In this document: piece after piece, positions 9,053 to 19,200 of the stretch | Position numbering within the stretch: the first letter of the stretch is position 1 | Layout of the letters: every line of letters starts with the position of its first letter | DNA from: Pseudomonas fluorescens | Lineage (GTDB): Bacteria > Pseudomonadota > Gammaproteobacteria > Pseudomonadales > Pseudomonadaceae | Length of the DNA: 64,000 nt | Assembly: GCF_902497875.1 (NCBI RefSeq) | Contig: NZ_CABVHY010000015.1 | Span: 62,001 to 126,000, forward strand | Direction of reading: 5' to 3' | The notes under the pieces: generated by a model | What the model was told of the DNA's origin: nothing | Databases searched by the model: none | The model's input: the letters and a program-made list of their open reading frames with translations, nothing else | Program-made: the position numbers and the translations under genes

Positions 9053-9501
9053 TCAACTCCACTGTGTGCCTGAAGTGATGCTGCCAAAGCCTGACCCCCA
9101 ACCCTCCCGTCCGATCAGCGACGATCCCACCGTCAGATCCGTAATCAAGGTCGGTTGCAGGTCGGCATCGAACAGCGCAAAACCGGCGGCCAGGCAGCAG
9201 GTTTCAGTCTGAAGGCCTCAAACAAGTATGCGGTCCAGATTCAGGCTCTGCAGATGTTCGATAGTTTCCGGGGACGGCGCGTAACCGTGCTTGATGAAGA
9301 CACGATCGGCCAGGACCAGGCTGTCGTCATTCGGCGTGGGGTGCCAGCCGAGTTGTTTCTGAAAGGGGTAGTGGCTTCGTCGTGGCGCTCGACAGTGGCG
9401 ACGCTGGTTAGGGTGCCAAGCAATGCCTGGATGCCTTCGACCAGCCATTGCGGTGGGGAGAAACTGGGTTGGACGTCGATGATCAGCAGGGATTGGCGCA
9501 T
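9053..9501 (-). pseudogene. Isochorismatase-family hydrolase, broken
   Basis: From ATG 9501 the minus strand reads MRQSLLIIDVQPSF, the start of an isochorismatase-like cysteine hydrolase. Near 9375 the frame must shift by one base to continue as PFQKQLGWHPTPNDDS and then VFIKHGYAPSP. At about 9222 a TGA interrupts the frame just before GLQTETCCLAAGFALFDADL, the family's GxxTxxC active-site region; the stop probably arose from a TGT or TGC. With one frameshift and one stop this cannot make a full-length enzyme. It lies between two ssrA 3' remnants, so it is probably transferred flank DNA in decay. Confidence 0.85.
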
Positions 9502-9578
9502 GTGGGGCTTCGAGCTTGGGGCTGGAATCGGGATGGGTGTGCGGGGCGTTTGCTCTTGTTGCGCCAGAATCCAAACCT

Positions 9579-9618
9579 CAAACCCCAGATGCAACGAAGC
9601 CCGCACAAGGCGGGCTTC
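9579..9618. repeat. 40-base direct repeat, copy 2 (contains terminator hairpin)
   Basis: Second copy of the repeat at 8392-8431, with two mismatches. GAAGCCCGC and GCGGGCTTC pair (9596-9618). As in copy 1, an ssrA-end remnant follows (9633). Confidence 0.85.
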
Positions 9619-9632
9619 GTTGATGCTTCGTT

Positions 9633-9659
9633 TGGTGGGCCGGGGTAATTTGAACCTGG
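9633..9659 (-). repeat. Second degraded ssrA 3' end; likely far boundary of the island
   Basis: TGGTGGGCCGGGGTAATTTG corresponds to the terminal CCACCA, acceptor and T-arm of ssrA with substitutions. It is 50 bases from a GGGATACCAA box (9709) like those next to the integrase at the other end, which fits an attachment site paired with 30494. Confidence 0.75.
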
Positions 9660-10013
9660 CTTTTATCTTATTGATTATTATGATTAATAAACGGTTTGTT
9701 TTTTATTTGGGATACCAATTGGAATGCCTTTCAGCTGTTGAGGTGTGCTGTTCACGTTTTCTCTTGGAGTGTTGTCTATGACAATCCCGGAAGCTCGTAA
9801 GCGTCCGGCGAGCTCATCTGTCAAAGTCCGAGGGAGTAAAAGGCCACCAGACGCAGACTGATCTGTAAGCAATGTGAAAAATTTGCATATTGCATTTGTC
9901 GTCCACGCATTACGCTTGAATGCGTCATTGGTACAGACATCATGGTGATAAGGCAGTTGTGTCCGCTAAAAGGGGGTATACCCATCACCAATGCCAGAAT
10001 GCTGACGTTATGT
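9660..10013. other. AT-rich island end without a supported gene
   Basis: AT-rich stretch after the attachment-site remnant, with one GGGATACCAA box at 9709-9718. A 62-codon frame on the minus strand (9684-9872) has no visible ribosome binding site and I do not call it. Confidence 0.4.
9709..9718 (+). promoter_or_regulatory. Putative integrase arm-type site
   Basis: GGGATACCAA, the same ten bases as at 30361 and 30373 and, inverted, at 30330 beside the integrase gene. Occurrence near both island ends suggests arm sites bound by the P4-type integrase. Confidence 0.5.
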
Positions 10014-10814
10014 TCACTGGATGCTTTGTTGAGGCCAGTCAGCGGCTTCAACCTCAGAGGAAACCTCAGTCGCAGCTTCCCTGGCCTTGCTCAGAAGCTT
10101 CTCCTGCCTTTTGCTCCTTGCCTCGAGCTTCTTGAACGACTCGAATTCTGACTGAATCAACTCGTAGCATTTATGGGTGGAATAGACTTCATCCAGCACG
10201 CGGCTCTGAATCTCAGCATGGTTATCAGCTTCATAGAGCTGCCAAACGCTTTTGCCCGGCTCGAATTTCGTCCCGTACATGTATTTATTCAGAATGTGAT
10301 TTTTGGACTTTGGATATAAGAGGTTGCTAGGATTGTTGAACGTCCCGATGACGAGCAGGGAAAGGTCTACGACTCGAAAACTGTTTTGGAACGCGAAGGC
10401 TTGCTGATTCGAAAGGATATGAAAGCGTTTGAACAGCTCGAACAGAATCGGAACGTCTGAGGAGGTAATTCCGATCCCGCACAAAATTGCGGACACCGCA
10501 CCATCATGGGCGTTTTTCACCTGGTCACATGCTGTTTTGAGTAAGGCATAGATATGCTCAAGCATCTCCTTCTCTGTCGCATGCTCCCATAGCCAGAAGG
10601 ATTTGGTCTTCTTAAGGACTTCGGATTTTGCGATGCTGAAGTCCCGCTCGGGGTTAGCCACCAGGAATGAGCCACCGATGAACCTGCAATCCTTGTCCCA
10701 TGGGTTGTAGCAGAAACCCGATGCTGTGCGCTTCTTCTCAGGAACGTAAAACTCCAAATCGAAGAACACCACTTTGCATTTTCCTGGCCTGAGTCGACCT
10801 TTTTGACTTGCCAT
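10014..10814 (-). CDS. Putative DEDD-type 3'-5' exonuclease-like protein
   Basis: 266-aa soluble protein. Near the N-terminus VVFFDLEFYVP matches the first motif (DxE) of DEDD exonucleases; a middle FRVVDLSLL could supply the second Asp and YEADNHAEIQSRVLDEVYST the third motif, so an RNase H-fold nuclease is plausible but not proven. The last 45 residues are charged and probably coiled coil. ATG 10814 has GGAAGGGGG upstream. It abuts the IS66 remnant, which runs into its 5' flank, and lies in an AT-richer part of the island. Possibly defence or DNA processing; the alternative is an unrelated orphan. Confidence 0.6.
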   Translation of the reverse strand: MASQKGRLRPGKCKVVFFDLEFYVPEKKRTASGFCYNPWDKDCRFIGGSFLVANPERDFSIAKSEVLKKTKSFWLWEHATEKEMLEHIYALLKTACDQVKNAHDGAVSAILCGIGITSSDVPILFELFKRFHILSNQQAFAFQNSFRVVDLSLLVIGTFNNPSNLLYPKSKNHILNKYMYGTKFEPGKSVWQLYEADNHAEIQSRVLDEVYSTHKCYELIQSEFESFKKLEARSKRQEKLLSKAREAATEVSSEVEAADWPQQSIQ

Positions 10815-10829
10815 CCTTGCTTGCCCCCT

Positions 10830-11188
10830 TCCACGTTGCGCCAGTTACAGAGGGTCGCATCATCGCAATGAACACGAGTAGCGACAAGCTCAGCCGCATG
10901 TTCAGTGGGGCAGTTCACTTTGACCGTGCCACGCGAGTGCTGGATTTCAACGCAGATGCTCGATGAAGCAACCTGGGAATGCCCTCCGGCGAGCTGTAAA
11001 GGTAGCGGAATGAAAGCAGGTTGTAGCTGCGTGACTTCGTTCGTTTGTACCCGAATCCATTTATGGACGAGGTTCGCGTTAAGGCTGTGGTGCTACGCAA
11101 CGCTGGCAATCGACGCGCCGGGCTGAGCGCACTCTTGGACTACCTGGGCCTTGAAGGATTTGGAATAGGATCGGCGTTGTGGCTGCAT
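10830..11188 (-). pseudogene. IS66-family accessory tnpA remnant
   Basis: From ATG 11188 the minus strand reads SYSKSFKAQVVQECAQPGAS then IASVA, an in-frame TAG at 11093-11095, and NANLVHKWIRVQTNE. That is the HTH region of IS66 TnpA, where Leu or a similar residue normally replaces the stop. A C-terminal segment with a VKVNCPTEHAAEL-like strand follows. tnpB and tnpC are absent, so only a fragment of the insertion sequence remains. Confidence 0.8.
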
Positions 11189-11462
11189 AGAAAGACCCGC
11201 TTAAAAGGCTAGAAATGGTGTCCACCCAAATTTAAGTGCACACCATGTCCTCGCCTCGCGGGGCTGGGTAGATGACTTGGCCGGACGGATACGGAAGCTC
11301 CTCAGAAAGTGAGTTTTTTGGTTTTTGGCCGGAGGGGATATGCATTCGTATTCTTGTCAAGAAGGCAGCGGCAACAAAAACCTTTATTTGAGCCGCTTTC
11401 TGGAGATTAAGATAAATATCTTCAAATGGAAGGTTTGAAACTAGGACTCCATGAGTACTATT
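11189..11462. other. Short stretch without a gene, includes possible IS end
   Basis: Contains GTGTCCACCCAAATTTAAG at about 11219, plausibly the outer end of the IS66 fragment, but no matching inverted end was found. No gene supported. Confidence 0.3.
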
Positions 11463-11870
11463 TTATAGCCAGTGTGCCGGCAATTTGGTCCCGTAACTCT
11501 TTTCTACCATCCTCAATGTGGTAATGATCTCGGTATGCCTGGCTTGGTCGGCGGGCTTCCAGTCGTCTCGGTGATCCAGCAGAATCTTCAGCTCTCCAAG
11601 ATTGTACATTCCCAAGCGGTGGAAATTGCCCCAGTTGGGGATACCGAACAGATTGTATATAGTTACTGTAGCGTCTCGTTCACTGGCAAGCCGCTTATCT
11701 CCAGTCACCTTTTCGGCGGCGTCTTCGGCTTCGTCACGGTCTTCGTAAGTGTTGAGAAGTTTCATAGAATTCGGGTGCAATGATAGCTGGGGTGAGGATT
11801 CTGCCTGGATATAGGCTGTTATGAACAGGTAAAGGATCAAAGAATACGTCAAAAGTTGGCGCCAGGGCAA
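11463..11870 (-). CDS. Hypothetical exported protein
   Basis: 135 aa. The first 23 residues (MPWRQLLTYSLILYLFITAY and on to QAES) are a signal peptide or membrane anchor. The mature part is hydrophilic with an acidic helix (YEDRDEAEDAAEKV) and ends LPAHWL. I recognise no family. No strong ribosome binding site was noted. It stands alone in an AT-rich part of the island. Confidence 0.5.
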   Translation of the reverse strand: MPWRQLLTYSLILYLFITAYIQAESSPQLSLHPNSMKLLNTYEDRDEAEDAAEKVTGDKRLASERDATVTIYNLFGIPNWGNFHRLGMYNLGELKILLDHRDDWKPADQARHTEIITTLRMVEKSYGTKLPAHWL

Positions 11871-12478
11871 TGACTTTGATTCTGCCTAGAAAATGCCTAG
11901 GGCATGATGAATGGAAAGTTTATGCGGATGGGCAGGGTATTTCTTTCTCTGACTATCCAGAAACAGTTCTTAGATCCAACATGCCAGTCCAAGAAAGTGC
12001 ACTATTTGGGTGGTCTTAATATTACTTAACATAACTAACCTACTGTAGGTGGATAAAGCGCGCTAAAGGGATCTCAATTTCGAGGCGACGTCGGCCTGCC
12101 GTCAGGACTTGGCGCGATGCGACAATGTCACGGGCTATTTGAGGAAGTAATCACCGTTCTTAGGGAATTTCTGCAAATCACTGGTGACGGGTATTATTTT
12201 TTTCCGCACAAGAGTAACAGGTCGATACGAAGTTGGGCATGCACTTTAGTGAATCAGAAAGTAGCGGCCGAGACTTATGGGAAGTCACTCCGGTTTCTAC
12301 AAGCAAGGTCGAGTTGTCGAAATGACCAATGAAGCGTTCCACTAGTAAAGATGGCACGCTTCATTGGGATCCTCCGTTGTTAGCTTGCTCCCTTTGAGCT
12401 AAGAATGCCATGGGAACTATTTGAGCTAGGAGTTATATTTGCTCACGTTTTCCAGTCACGGCCTCTTCTATATGTGTA
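11871..12478. other. 608-base AT-rich stretch without a supported gene
   Basis: Lies between two orphan genes of the island. A 71-codon plus-strand frame (12117-12332) lacks a ribosome binding site and familiar content. No tRNA, repeat or IS end identified. Confidence 0.4.
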
Positions 12479-12910
12479 TCAAAGGTATTCCGCCATCAAG
12501 CGGAGCACTCTCTTAAACTCGTCGTCTGCACCCCCACCGCCAGTTCGCGTCCCTCCCAAGGTTGCAGTTGTGTTTCTCTTAAATTTGTCGTAGTCGTACC
12601 CATAGGTAGCGCGTCCTAGGGGGCCACTCTGGTCAGCAATCCATGTCCTTAAATCGTTCTGAAGATCTGGATTACTTGTCACGTCATATGGCTTTGTCGG
12701 ATCAGTTGACCTGATGTTTTCAATGTGTTCGGGGTGGGTTTGCAGGAACTGCTGGGCAACACCCACTGCTTGTGTCACATGGCCCCGGGTACCATCAGAT
12801 TGGCCAATACCCTTTTCAACCACAGCCCACGCCATGTGTGAGTTGGGTGTGTGAGTCTTGATTTCAGCCAAACATTGTTTGTAAAACCATTCCTTAGACT
12901 TAAGTGCCAT
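12479..12910 (-). CDS. Hypothetical protein downstream of the defence-like operon
   Basis: 143-aa soluble protein of unknown family, beginning MALKSKEWFYKQCLAEIKTH and ending with a Gly-rich turn (TRTGGGGADDEF) and a short helix. AAAGGA is well placed before ATG 12910. It starts 75 bases after the helicase stop on the same strand, so it may be the last gene of the operon or an independently expressed accessory. AT-richer than the operon. Confidence 0.6.
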   Translation of the reverse strand: MALKSKEWFYKQCLAEIKTHTPNSHMAWAVVEKGIGQSDGTRGHVTQAVGVAQQFLQTHPEHIENIRSTDPTKPYDVTSNPDLQNDLRTWIADQSGPLGRATYGYDYDKFKRNTTATLGGTRTGGGGADDEFKRVLRLMAEYL

Positions 12911-12985
12911 CGTAGTTTTCCTTTAAATTATAAAGCTACGTCAGACGTAGCGCCGAGCATCCGCCCTGATGGGCGGCGAAAAATA

Positions 12986-15760
12986 TTACTTATTTGGAAA
13001 TATCTCAGCATACCCAATTAAATCGAATGAGTAGCTTCCATCGCTGAGAAATCCGCCTTTGTGTTTTAGATCTCGTTCCAAGGCAGGTTCAATGATATTA
13101 GAAAATAGCGTGAGTCGATGCTCTAGTAGTAGTTTCGGCGATGTCGTAGGAGCCTGTAGATACCGTTCGCATTGTCGTTCGACTCCAGGAACCCGTGTAC
13201 CGTCTAGCTTGACAGCAATGGGTTGGACGACGGTGCGGCGCTCTCCGTTGCCAGCGGACGCATCTACTATCCACAACGATAGCAGCACAGGTTCGTCCAC
13301 ATCAGCAGTTACTGAAATGCCGATGTCTTCCGGCGGTACGCTGCGCCATCGGCCAAGTGCCTCCTGCATCAACGGGTGATCCAGACCAAGCAGCTCCAGA
13401 TCCCTCTGACTGGTGGCCGCGTCCCGGTTCAGGGTGAAACGAGTTCGACGGCTTCCGTCAGCAAACACCAAATCGTATGTTTCATCGTCGACCTTGACCA
13501 ACTGTTGTTGGTTATCTGTCACCGCTACCGACAAGAATCGGACCAGCCTATTCAAGCTTGACGACACGTCCGAGAACGGCTGGTAATCGTCGAGGCTGAA
13601 ACCATCGAGGTCTTGGAACAAGTCGAATACCACTTGCCGAGCCTCGCGAGAATTTGACAGTGCGGCTTCAAGCTCCACCTGAGTTCGCTTCAGTTCGGGG
13701 TCCGAGAGCGCCTCTTGGTAAAGCCGGTCATAATTCAGTCGCTCGGAAAGCTGTCCAAGAATCTGGGCGCGCAAGTCTTCAGCGATATTACCTTGGTCAT
13801 CCACCTTGCCGACCGTGCGCGCAATTTCGACTAGCTTTTCATCAAGTAGTAAGAAAATTCGACCCTCGATGGTGTCCGACAGTACCAAGTTGTATACCTG
13901 TGCGGTGTCGCGCTGGCCATAGCGATGAATGCGTCCGATACGCTGCTCCATGTCCATGGGGTTCCACGGTAGATCGAAATTGAATAGGACACGTGCGAAC
14001 TGCAGATTAATACCTTCTCGCCCCGCCGCTGTGCACACCAAAACGCGAGGGCCATCCTTTTGGCGGAAACGTCGTTCTGCTGCCAGCTTGGTACCGTGGT
14101 CGCCACCGCGCAACACTGCCACTCCCTGGCCAGGAAAGGTGTGCTCGATCTCACGGGCAATCAGGTCCACTGTGCCTAGGTAAGTGGCGAAGATTACAAT
14201 CTTTTCGTTCGGGTTTTGCCGCCATAGATGGCCCAGACCGTCAAGGAGCTTCTGCGCTTTGGTCTCGCGCAGCTGCGGGAAGATGTTCAGCAAGTCGCCA
14301 ATACGCAAGCGCTCCTCAGGAAGATGCAAATCAATCATTGTGGATGCAGCATCCTCGGCACCCGTGGACAAATACTCGCTACCGTAGGGGTCAGAGGCCA
14401 TCTCTAATGCCTCTTCGTCCAGTTTCTTCACCAGCCTATACTTGAGATCAGCTAGAACCCGATCAACCTCGCTGCGACCGATGTTGTCATAGGCGAGACC
14501 AAAATCTTCGTGGATCAAAGCGCGAGCTTCTTCTGTGAGCCTTTCGCGACCCTCAATATCCAGCTCCTTGTCGCGCAGCAACGCCTCGTGCAGCGTCAAC
14601 ATCAGCAGGCGACGTCTGAGCGTGCGACGAACCGCGGAAAAGCTTGATGCCGCGATCTTCTGGAAAATCGCCATTAGAAAGCCCAGAGCACGTCCCTGGT
14701 TACCCTGGCGACGCGCCAGATCAAAGCCGTCCTCCAGATACTCGCGCAGCTTTTCGTAGAACAGCCGCTCTTCCTGATTCATCAGGAAGGACTCGGTGTG
14801 CACCCAACGCCGCGCAAACAGCGGTGAGCCATCGGGTTGGCAGGCATCGGCCTTTGTGCGACGGAACATCACCGTGTTGAGCCGATGACGATGTTCAAGC
14901 ATATCCTCCGGGCTACCAAACAGCGTAGGATTCAAAAGCTGTGCGAGCATCCAAAACTGGAAGTGATCCCCTTGATGTGGGGTGGCGGACAACAGCAAGA
15001 GATCACGTGCATGGTCCTTCAATGCCTCGGCCAACTTGTAATTCTCGGTCTTGCGTACCTTGCCGCCCATGCGATGTGCAGTCAGGTGGTGTGCTTCGTC
15101 GAACACCACCAAGTCCCAGCGTGGGGCATCCAACAGACGTTTGATTCGAGCCGGGCGCTTCAGGGTGTCGATGCTGGCAATCAGTCGATCGTGTTTAGCG
15201 AAGGCATTGGTTTTGCGGTCGGTGATATCGCCCTCGGAGCCGAACACTTCAAAATCGAGGTTGAATACCTCGTTCAGTTCTCGATGCCAGTTGTTCACCA
15301 AGCCCGCAGGTACGACCATTAGCGCTCGTGTCAATTCGCCACGGCTGGCCAGTTCGCGCAGGATGAGCGCTGCTTCAATCGTTTTTCCCAGCCCTACCTC
15401 ATCGGCAATCAGATAGCGCCGAGGCGAGGCGGTGGCAATGCGGTGGGTGAGTACTACCTGGTGTGGAAGCAGATCTATGCGAGCTGAAGTAAGCGCCGAG
15501 GCGCTTTCCATCACTGGCAGCGCGTGCGCCTCATAGCACAGCCACGCTTTGCGCCCCCGTTCTGCACTACCATCTACGGTGCGCAAGATGCGCTCAGTGC
15601 GCGAGAGTTCGCGTCGTAGTGACGCATCTGGTACTCGTCGTTCGCCGACGCCAAAGAACGCGCGCACGTAGCCATCACGTGGGAGATCAAGAACGACTCC
15701 TTGGCCATACTCGTGGTGAGTGATGCGCTCACCGGGCTGGAACAAGTCTTCTGTATGCAC
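12986..15760 (-). CDS. SNF2-family helicase of the defence-like operon
   Basis: 924-aa superfamily 2 ATPase of the SNF2/RapA type. Residues 8-25 (GERITHHEYGQGVVL) resemble the small CarD/UvrD-type SH3-like module. Motif I is ADEVGLGKT (119-127), motif II DEAH (221-224), motif III LLLSATPHQGD; the second RecA lobe has GREGINLQ and QRIGRIHRYGQ. All ATPase motifs look intact. DISARM DrmD and RapA share this layout; BREX also has helicase partners. It probably moves on DNA during discrimination or restriction of foreign DNA (inference). It lies nine bases after the 172-aa gene and is the last of six same-strand genes. Confidence 0.92.
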   Translation of the reverse strand: MHTEDLFQPGERITHHEYGQGVVLDLPRDGYVRAFFGVGERRVPDASLRRELSRTERILRTVDGSAERGRKAWLCYEAHALPVMESASALTSARIDLLPHQVVLTHRIATASPRRYLIADEVGLGKTIEAALILRELASRGELTRALMVVPAGLVNNWHRELNEVFNLDFEVFGSEGDITDRKTNAFAKHDRLIASIDTLKRPARIKRLLDAPRWDLVVFDEAHHLTAHRMGGKVRKTENYKLAEALKDHARDLLLLSATPHQGDHFQFWMLAQLLNPTLFGSPEDMLEHRHRLNTVMFRRTKADACQPDGSPLFARRWVHTESFLMNQEERLFYEKLREYLEDGFDLARRQGNQGRALGFLMAIFQKIAASSFSAVRRTLRRRLLMLTLHEALLRDKELDIEGRERLTEEARALIHEDFGLAYDNIGRSEVDRVLADLKYRLVKKLDEEALEMASDPYGSEYLSTGAEDAASTMIDLHLPEERLRIGDLLNIFPQLRETKAQKLLDGLGHLWRQNPNEKIVIFATYLGTVDLIAREIEHTFPGQGVAVLRGGDHGTKLAAERRFRQKDGPRVLVCTAAGREGINLQFARVLFNFDLPWNPMDMEQRIGRIHRYGQRDTAQVYNLVLSDTIEGRIFLLLDEKLVEIARTVGKVDDQGNIAEDLRAQILGQLSERLNYDRLYQEALSDPELKRTQVELEAALSNSREARQVVFDLFQDLDGFSLDDYQPFSDVSSSLNRLVRFLSVAVTDNQQQLVKVDDETYDLVFADGSRRTRFTLNRDAATSQRDLELLGLDHPLMQEALGRWRSVPPEDIGISVTADVDEPVLLSLWIVDASAGNGERRTVVQPIAVKLDGTRVPGVERQCERYLQAPTTSPKLLLEHRLTLFSNIIEPALERDLKHKGGFLSDGSYSFDLIGYAEIFPNK

Positions 15761-15769
15761 GCGCCGACC

Positions 15770-16288
15770 TCAAGTAATCCGCAAATGGAACAGACCCGCA
15801 GTTTGAGCCCCTTCGCGCAGTAGTATTTCCTGTGGGTACTCATTGGCTTCCCCCCAGAGGAGGCGGCCAAAGTCAAGCTGTTGACCTCGATTTGGTGCCT
15901 CGCATAGCCAGCTCACTGCATCGGTCGAGGCTTGCACCTTGAGACGTCCGTGCTTCTGCGGCAACCAGAATATCAATGCGGCCTCGCCGGCGTATTCATC
16001 CTGAAACGAGAGGATGGCACGCTTGATGGTATCTCCGAGCCAGACTTCACCCTGATCCGGGGCTAGTAAGTCAAGGCTACCCTCAAGCCCGGCCACTATC
16101 AGTGTCCGGCTATTGTTGCTGGGCAGGTCATCGGGCCAATGGCTTGGCTTACCCGGTGCCTGCGCGGACAATAGAAACTGACGCAAGCTCCATACTTCTT
16201 CCGCCTTGCAAACTTGATTGCGCGCTTCCTCATCCCACAACCAACTTGTGCCGCGCCGTTGCCACACTGTATCGAGGACCTGCCTCAT
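15770..16288 (-). CDS. Unknown 172-aa partner in the defence-like operon
   Basis: 172-aa soluble protein; I recognise no family. It has Trp-rich segments (SWLWDEE, VSWLCE), a beta-rich centre (AALIFWLPQKHGRLKVQ) and ends in LFHLRIT. The start is ATG 16288, which overlaps the methylase stop as ATGA, rather than the in-frame ATG at 16303. This coupling, and the nine-base gap to the helicase, imply that it is needed in step with both, perhaps as an adaptor. It is not recognisably BrxA, BrxB, BrxF or DrmB. Confidence 0.75.
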   Translation of the reverse strand: MRQVLDTVWQRRGTSWLWDEEARNQVCKAEEVWSLRQFLLSAQAPGKPSHWPDDLPSNNSRTLIVAGLEGSLDLLAPDQGEVWLGDTIKRAILSFQDEYAGEAALIFWLPQKHGRLKVQASTDAVSWLCEAPNRGQQLDFGRLLWGEANEYPQEILLREGAQTAGLFHLRIT

Positions 16289-19200
16289 TGCGCATACTCC
16301 CAATCGTCATCGAACAACGATACCTGCCGTGGTTTGGGTGCTTGGCTACTTTGCCACGTGATGTAGATCGACAGCGCACGTGAAGCAGCATTGCGTGTGA
16401 TTTGATCTGGGCCATTTTTTTGCAGCCATTCCAACAACGGTTTCAAGGCCACGTGTGCCTTGAAATTCTCATTTTTTAGCGTGTCTGAGGCATTGACTCC
16501 GCTGCCGTCTACACAAGCACCGATCAGCACCAATGCCTGGTCAAGGTCGGAAATCAGCTTACGTTTGTGTTTGCCTTGCCAGTCACGGGCGAAATCGAGA
16601 GGCGCGGTGCGGGTGAAAACCTTCTTCACTTCGCTGCACCAACCACGCTGCTCAAAGTCATCAGGTGTAGTAATCGTGCCGCGCAAGAATTTCTGTAACT
16701 GGTCGCGCTTCATTTCGGTGGCCGTACCGAAGGTGCGGAGGAACTGACGGGTCATCGGTTCGGCGTTCACGGGCGGAGGTTCTTTACCCTTATCGGCGTC
16801 TTCGTCAATGAGTTGATTGATACCGACCAGCGCGTCCCTAACGGAAATAGTCCGGCCTTCATCCACATAGACCTTGCCATAGTGGCGCGAGAAATATTCC
16901 AACGCCTTGCCGCGGCGGATGACCTGGATATCAGCTGCAGGCAGTCCTTCCTTGGCATGGTTCTCCAGCATAGCCTGTAACTGCCGCACGTCAGCCATCA
17001 CCTCGCGGCGCATGCGTCCCCAGCTCACGGGTTTAGGTTCCTCGGTTCGCTTGCGGCAGACATGAATGATGTCGTACTCGATAGTCTTGGAGCCGAATTC
17101 GCCGTCTCCTTTAGTTTCGTCGGAGCGGATCGGATACGTTGCTTCGAGGTAATAGCCGGCGTCGAAAAGTGATTCCAGCACCGCTACCCACGGCTCATCC
17201 TCGCTATGGTGAAATGTGAAGGCGAGAATGCCGCCGGGCTTCAAGAGCCGATGCGCCTCACGCCAGCACTGCGTGAGCAATCGCTGGTAGAAACCATCTG
17301 GATCTTCCGGCTCGCGGGCGCGGTTGGCCACTGCTTCCAACGACTTGGGGGTGTACTCTGGGCCGAAGATTTCTGGGTACTTATTCTTAAGTGCCAAACG
17401 CAGCCAGACGTAGAAAAAATCTGCAAGCTCCGAATAGTGCAACAGCCCGCCAAACGGTGGGTCGGTGATGATTAGGTCAAGGCTACTGCTTTCAAGCTGG
17501 GCCAGATCAGTCGACGAGCCCTGATACAGATCCACAGCCTGCACCGGATCCCCCGGCATGACTTTTTCACTCTTGCCGCTCAGTTGGTCAGCCAGTACAG
17601 GGTTTTTGCGCTTCAGTGCCTCAATGCTCACCGCCTCCCATGGCTGAACAGCCCATTCGCGGCCTTCGAGAATACCTTCAGTACTGGATGCCCAGTTGCC
17701 TCGACCCAATGAGGGAAAGACGCAGTTCTCTACCACCGTCGATTTCGGGTGATAGTTGTTGTTCGCAAACTGGGGTTCTAGCTTGTCGCCTTGGACATTC
17801 CACAAAGTGAATAGACTTTGATTACGCAGGTATTGCTGAAACGCACCTAGCACAAACTCCCGTACTGCCCAGTCGTAGTTCCCTACTTCACCGATGGCTT
17901 TTAGTAGCTGTGCGTGGACAAGCAACTGGCGAGGGTTGAACATGGTCCACCAGTGGGTGAAGCCGTGATTTGGCACGCCACCTTGCAAGTGGTGGGTCAT
18001 GAAGCCGTAGGGAAGCTCCGAACGTGGCCAGTATTCTTTCAGATCGGCATCTTTGCGCGCTTCCCATTCAGCAAGCGCAGTGTCGTGCTGCTGTGCTTGC
18101 GCTGTGCCGTAGGCTGCGAAAAAGCGTCCATTGTAAGGTTTACCTGACGCACCGCGTTTGGGCGCATAGCCTTGCACTGCATAGGCTGCCATCGGTCCTG
18201 TCTTGCCAGTGGCCTTGACGGTGGTCAGTACATCCTGCACCGTGCCGCAGGCTCCACAGGCGTAGTGTGATCTCTTTGGTACGGTGCCGCTTTCCGGAGC
18301 GAAACTAATTCCGGTTTCCGGGTCGGTCACTTCTGCCGGCAGGGCGCCGCGCACTTCCAAGAGGCGAATCTTTTTGGCGCGTGCTGCATCCCATCGCGTA
18401 GTAGCCGCTACGTCATCCTGCGCAGAGCCACCAAAGGGCTGACCGTTGGCATCTTGCTTTGCTTCGCCTGCGAGCCACTGCGGATGGACCAGCAGGCTCA
18501 GTTCCACCTTCTTATTCTTACCTTTGCCGAGGTTGACCAAGGCCGTGTGGCCGCATTGTGGACAAATCACGCCCTTCTTACGGTCGAGAACGGAATAGGG
18601 ATATTCGCTTGGTGAGACGTAGAGCAATGCGTCAGGTGCCATGCGAGCGGCATCTTCCTCTACGTCGAACGCTTCACCACACTTACCGCACGAATGTTTC
18701 CAGTGCTTGACCGTGAGTGTTTTTACCGCCATCACCGGGCTGGTCATGATCGGAGTACGATGACCGCAACCCGTTACCTGACAAGGCCCGTGTTTGGACC
18801 AGAAGGTGTAGATGATCTCTGGTCCTTCATAGCTATAGTTTTTACGCTCTTCACGCGGAATGGCGAGCGGGTCGAAACCGGCTGGCATTACCTTGTCCGT
18901 TGGAAGGTGGGTCCACTTGCCTTTTTCACCATCAGGGCCGTCGCAATAGTAGTAAGGCATGATCTGCGGCTTGACCTCTGCCTCAATGTCAGCGAGGAGT
19001 TTCTTCACATCACCGAGATCGACGTCAGCCAGTTCTTGCTTGACCACGAACCACGCTACCGGATTGAGGTCGTTGCCGACCATCTGCATACCGAGGCGAG
19101 AGCCTTCCACTAGTGTGGTGCCGCCACCCATGAAGATGTCCGCCACCTTCAGGTGCTTGAATGTGCCTTTCTTCTGATGGTTGGCGTAGTAGTTGTCCCA

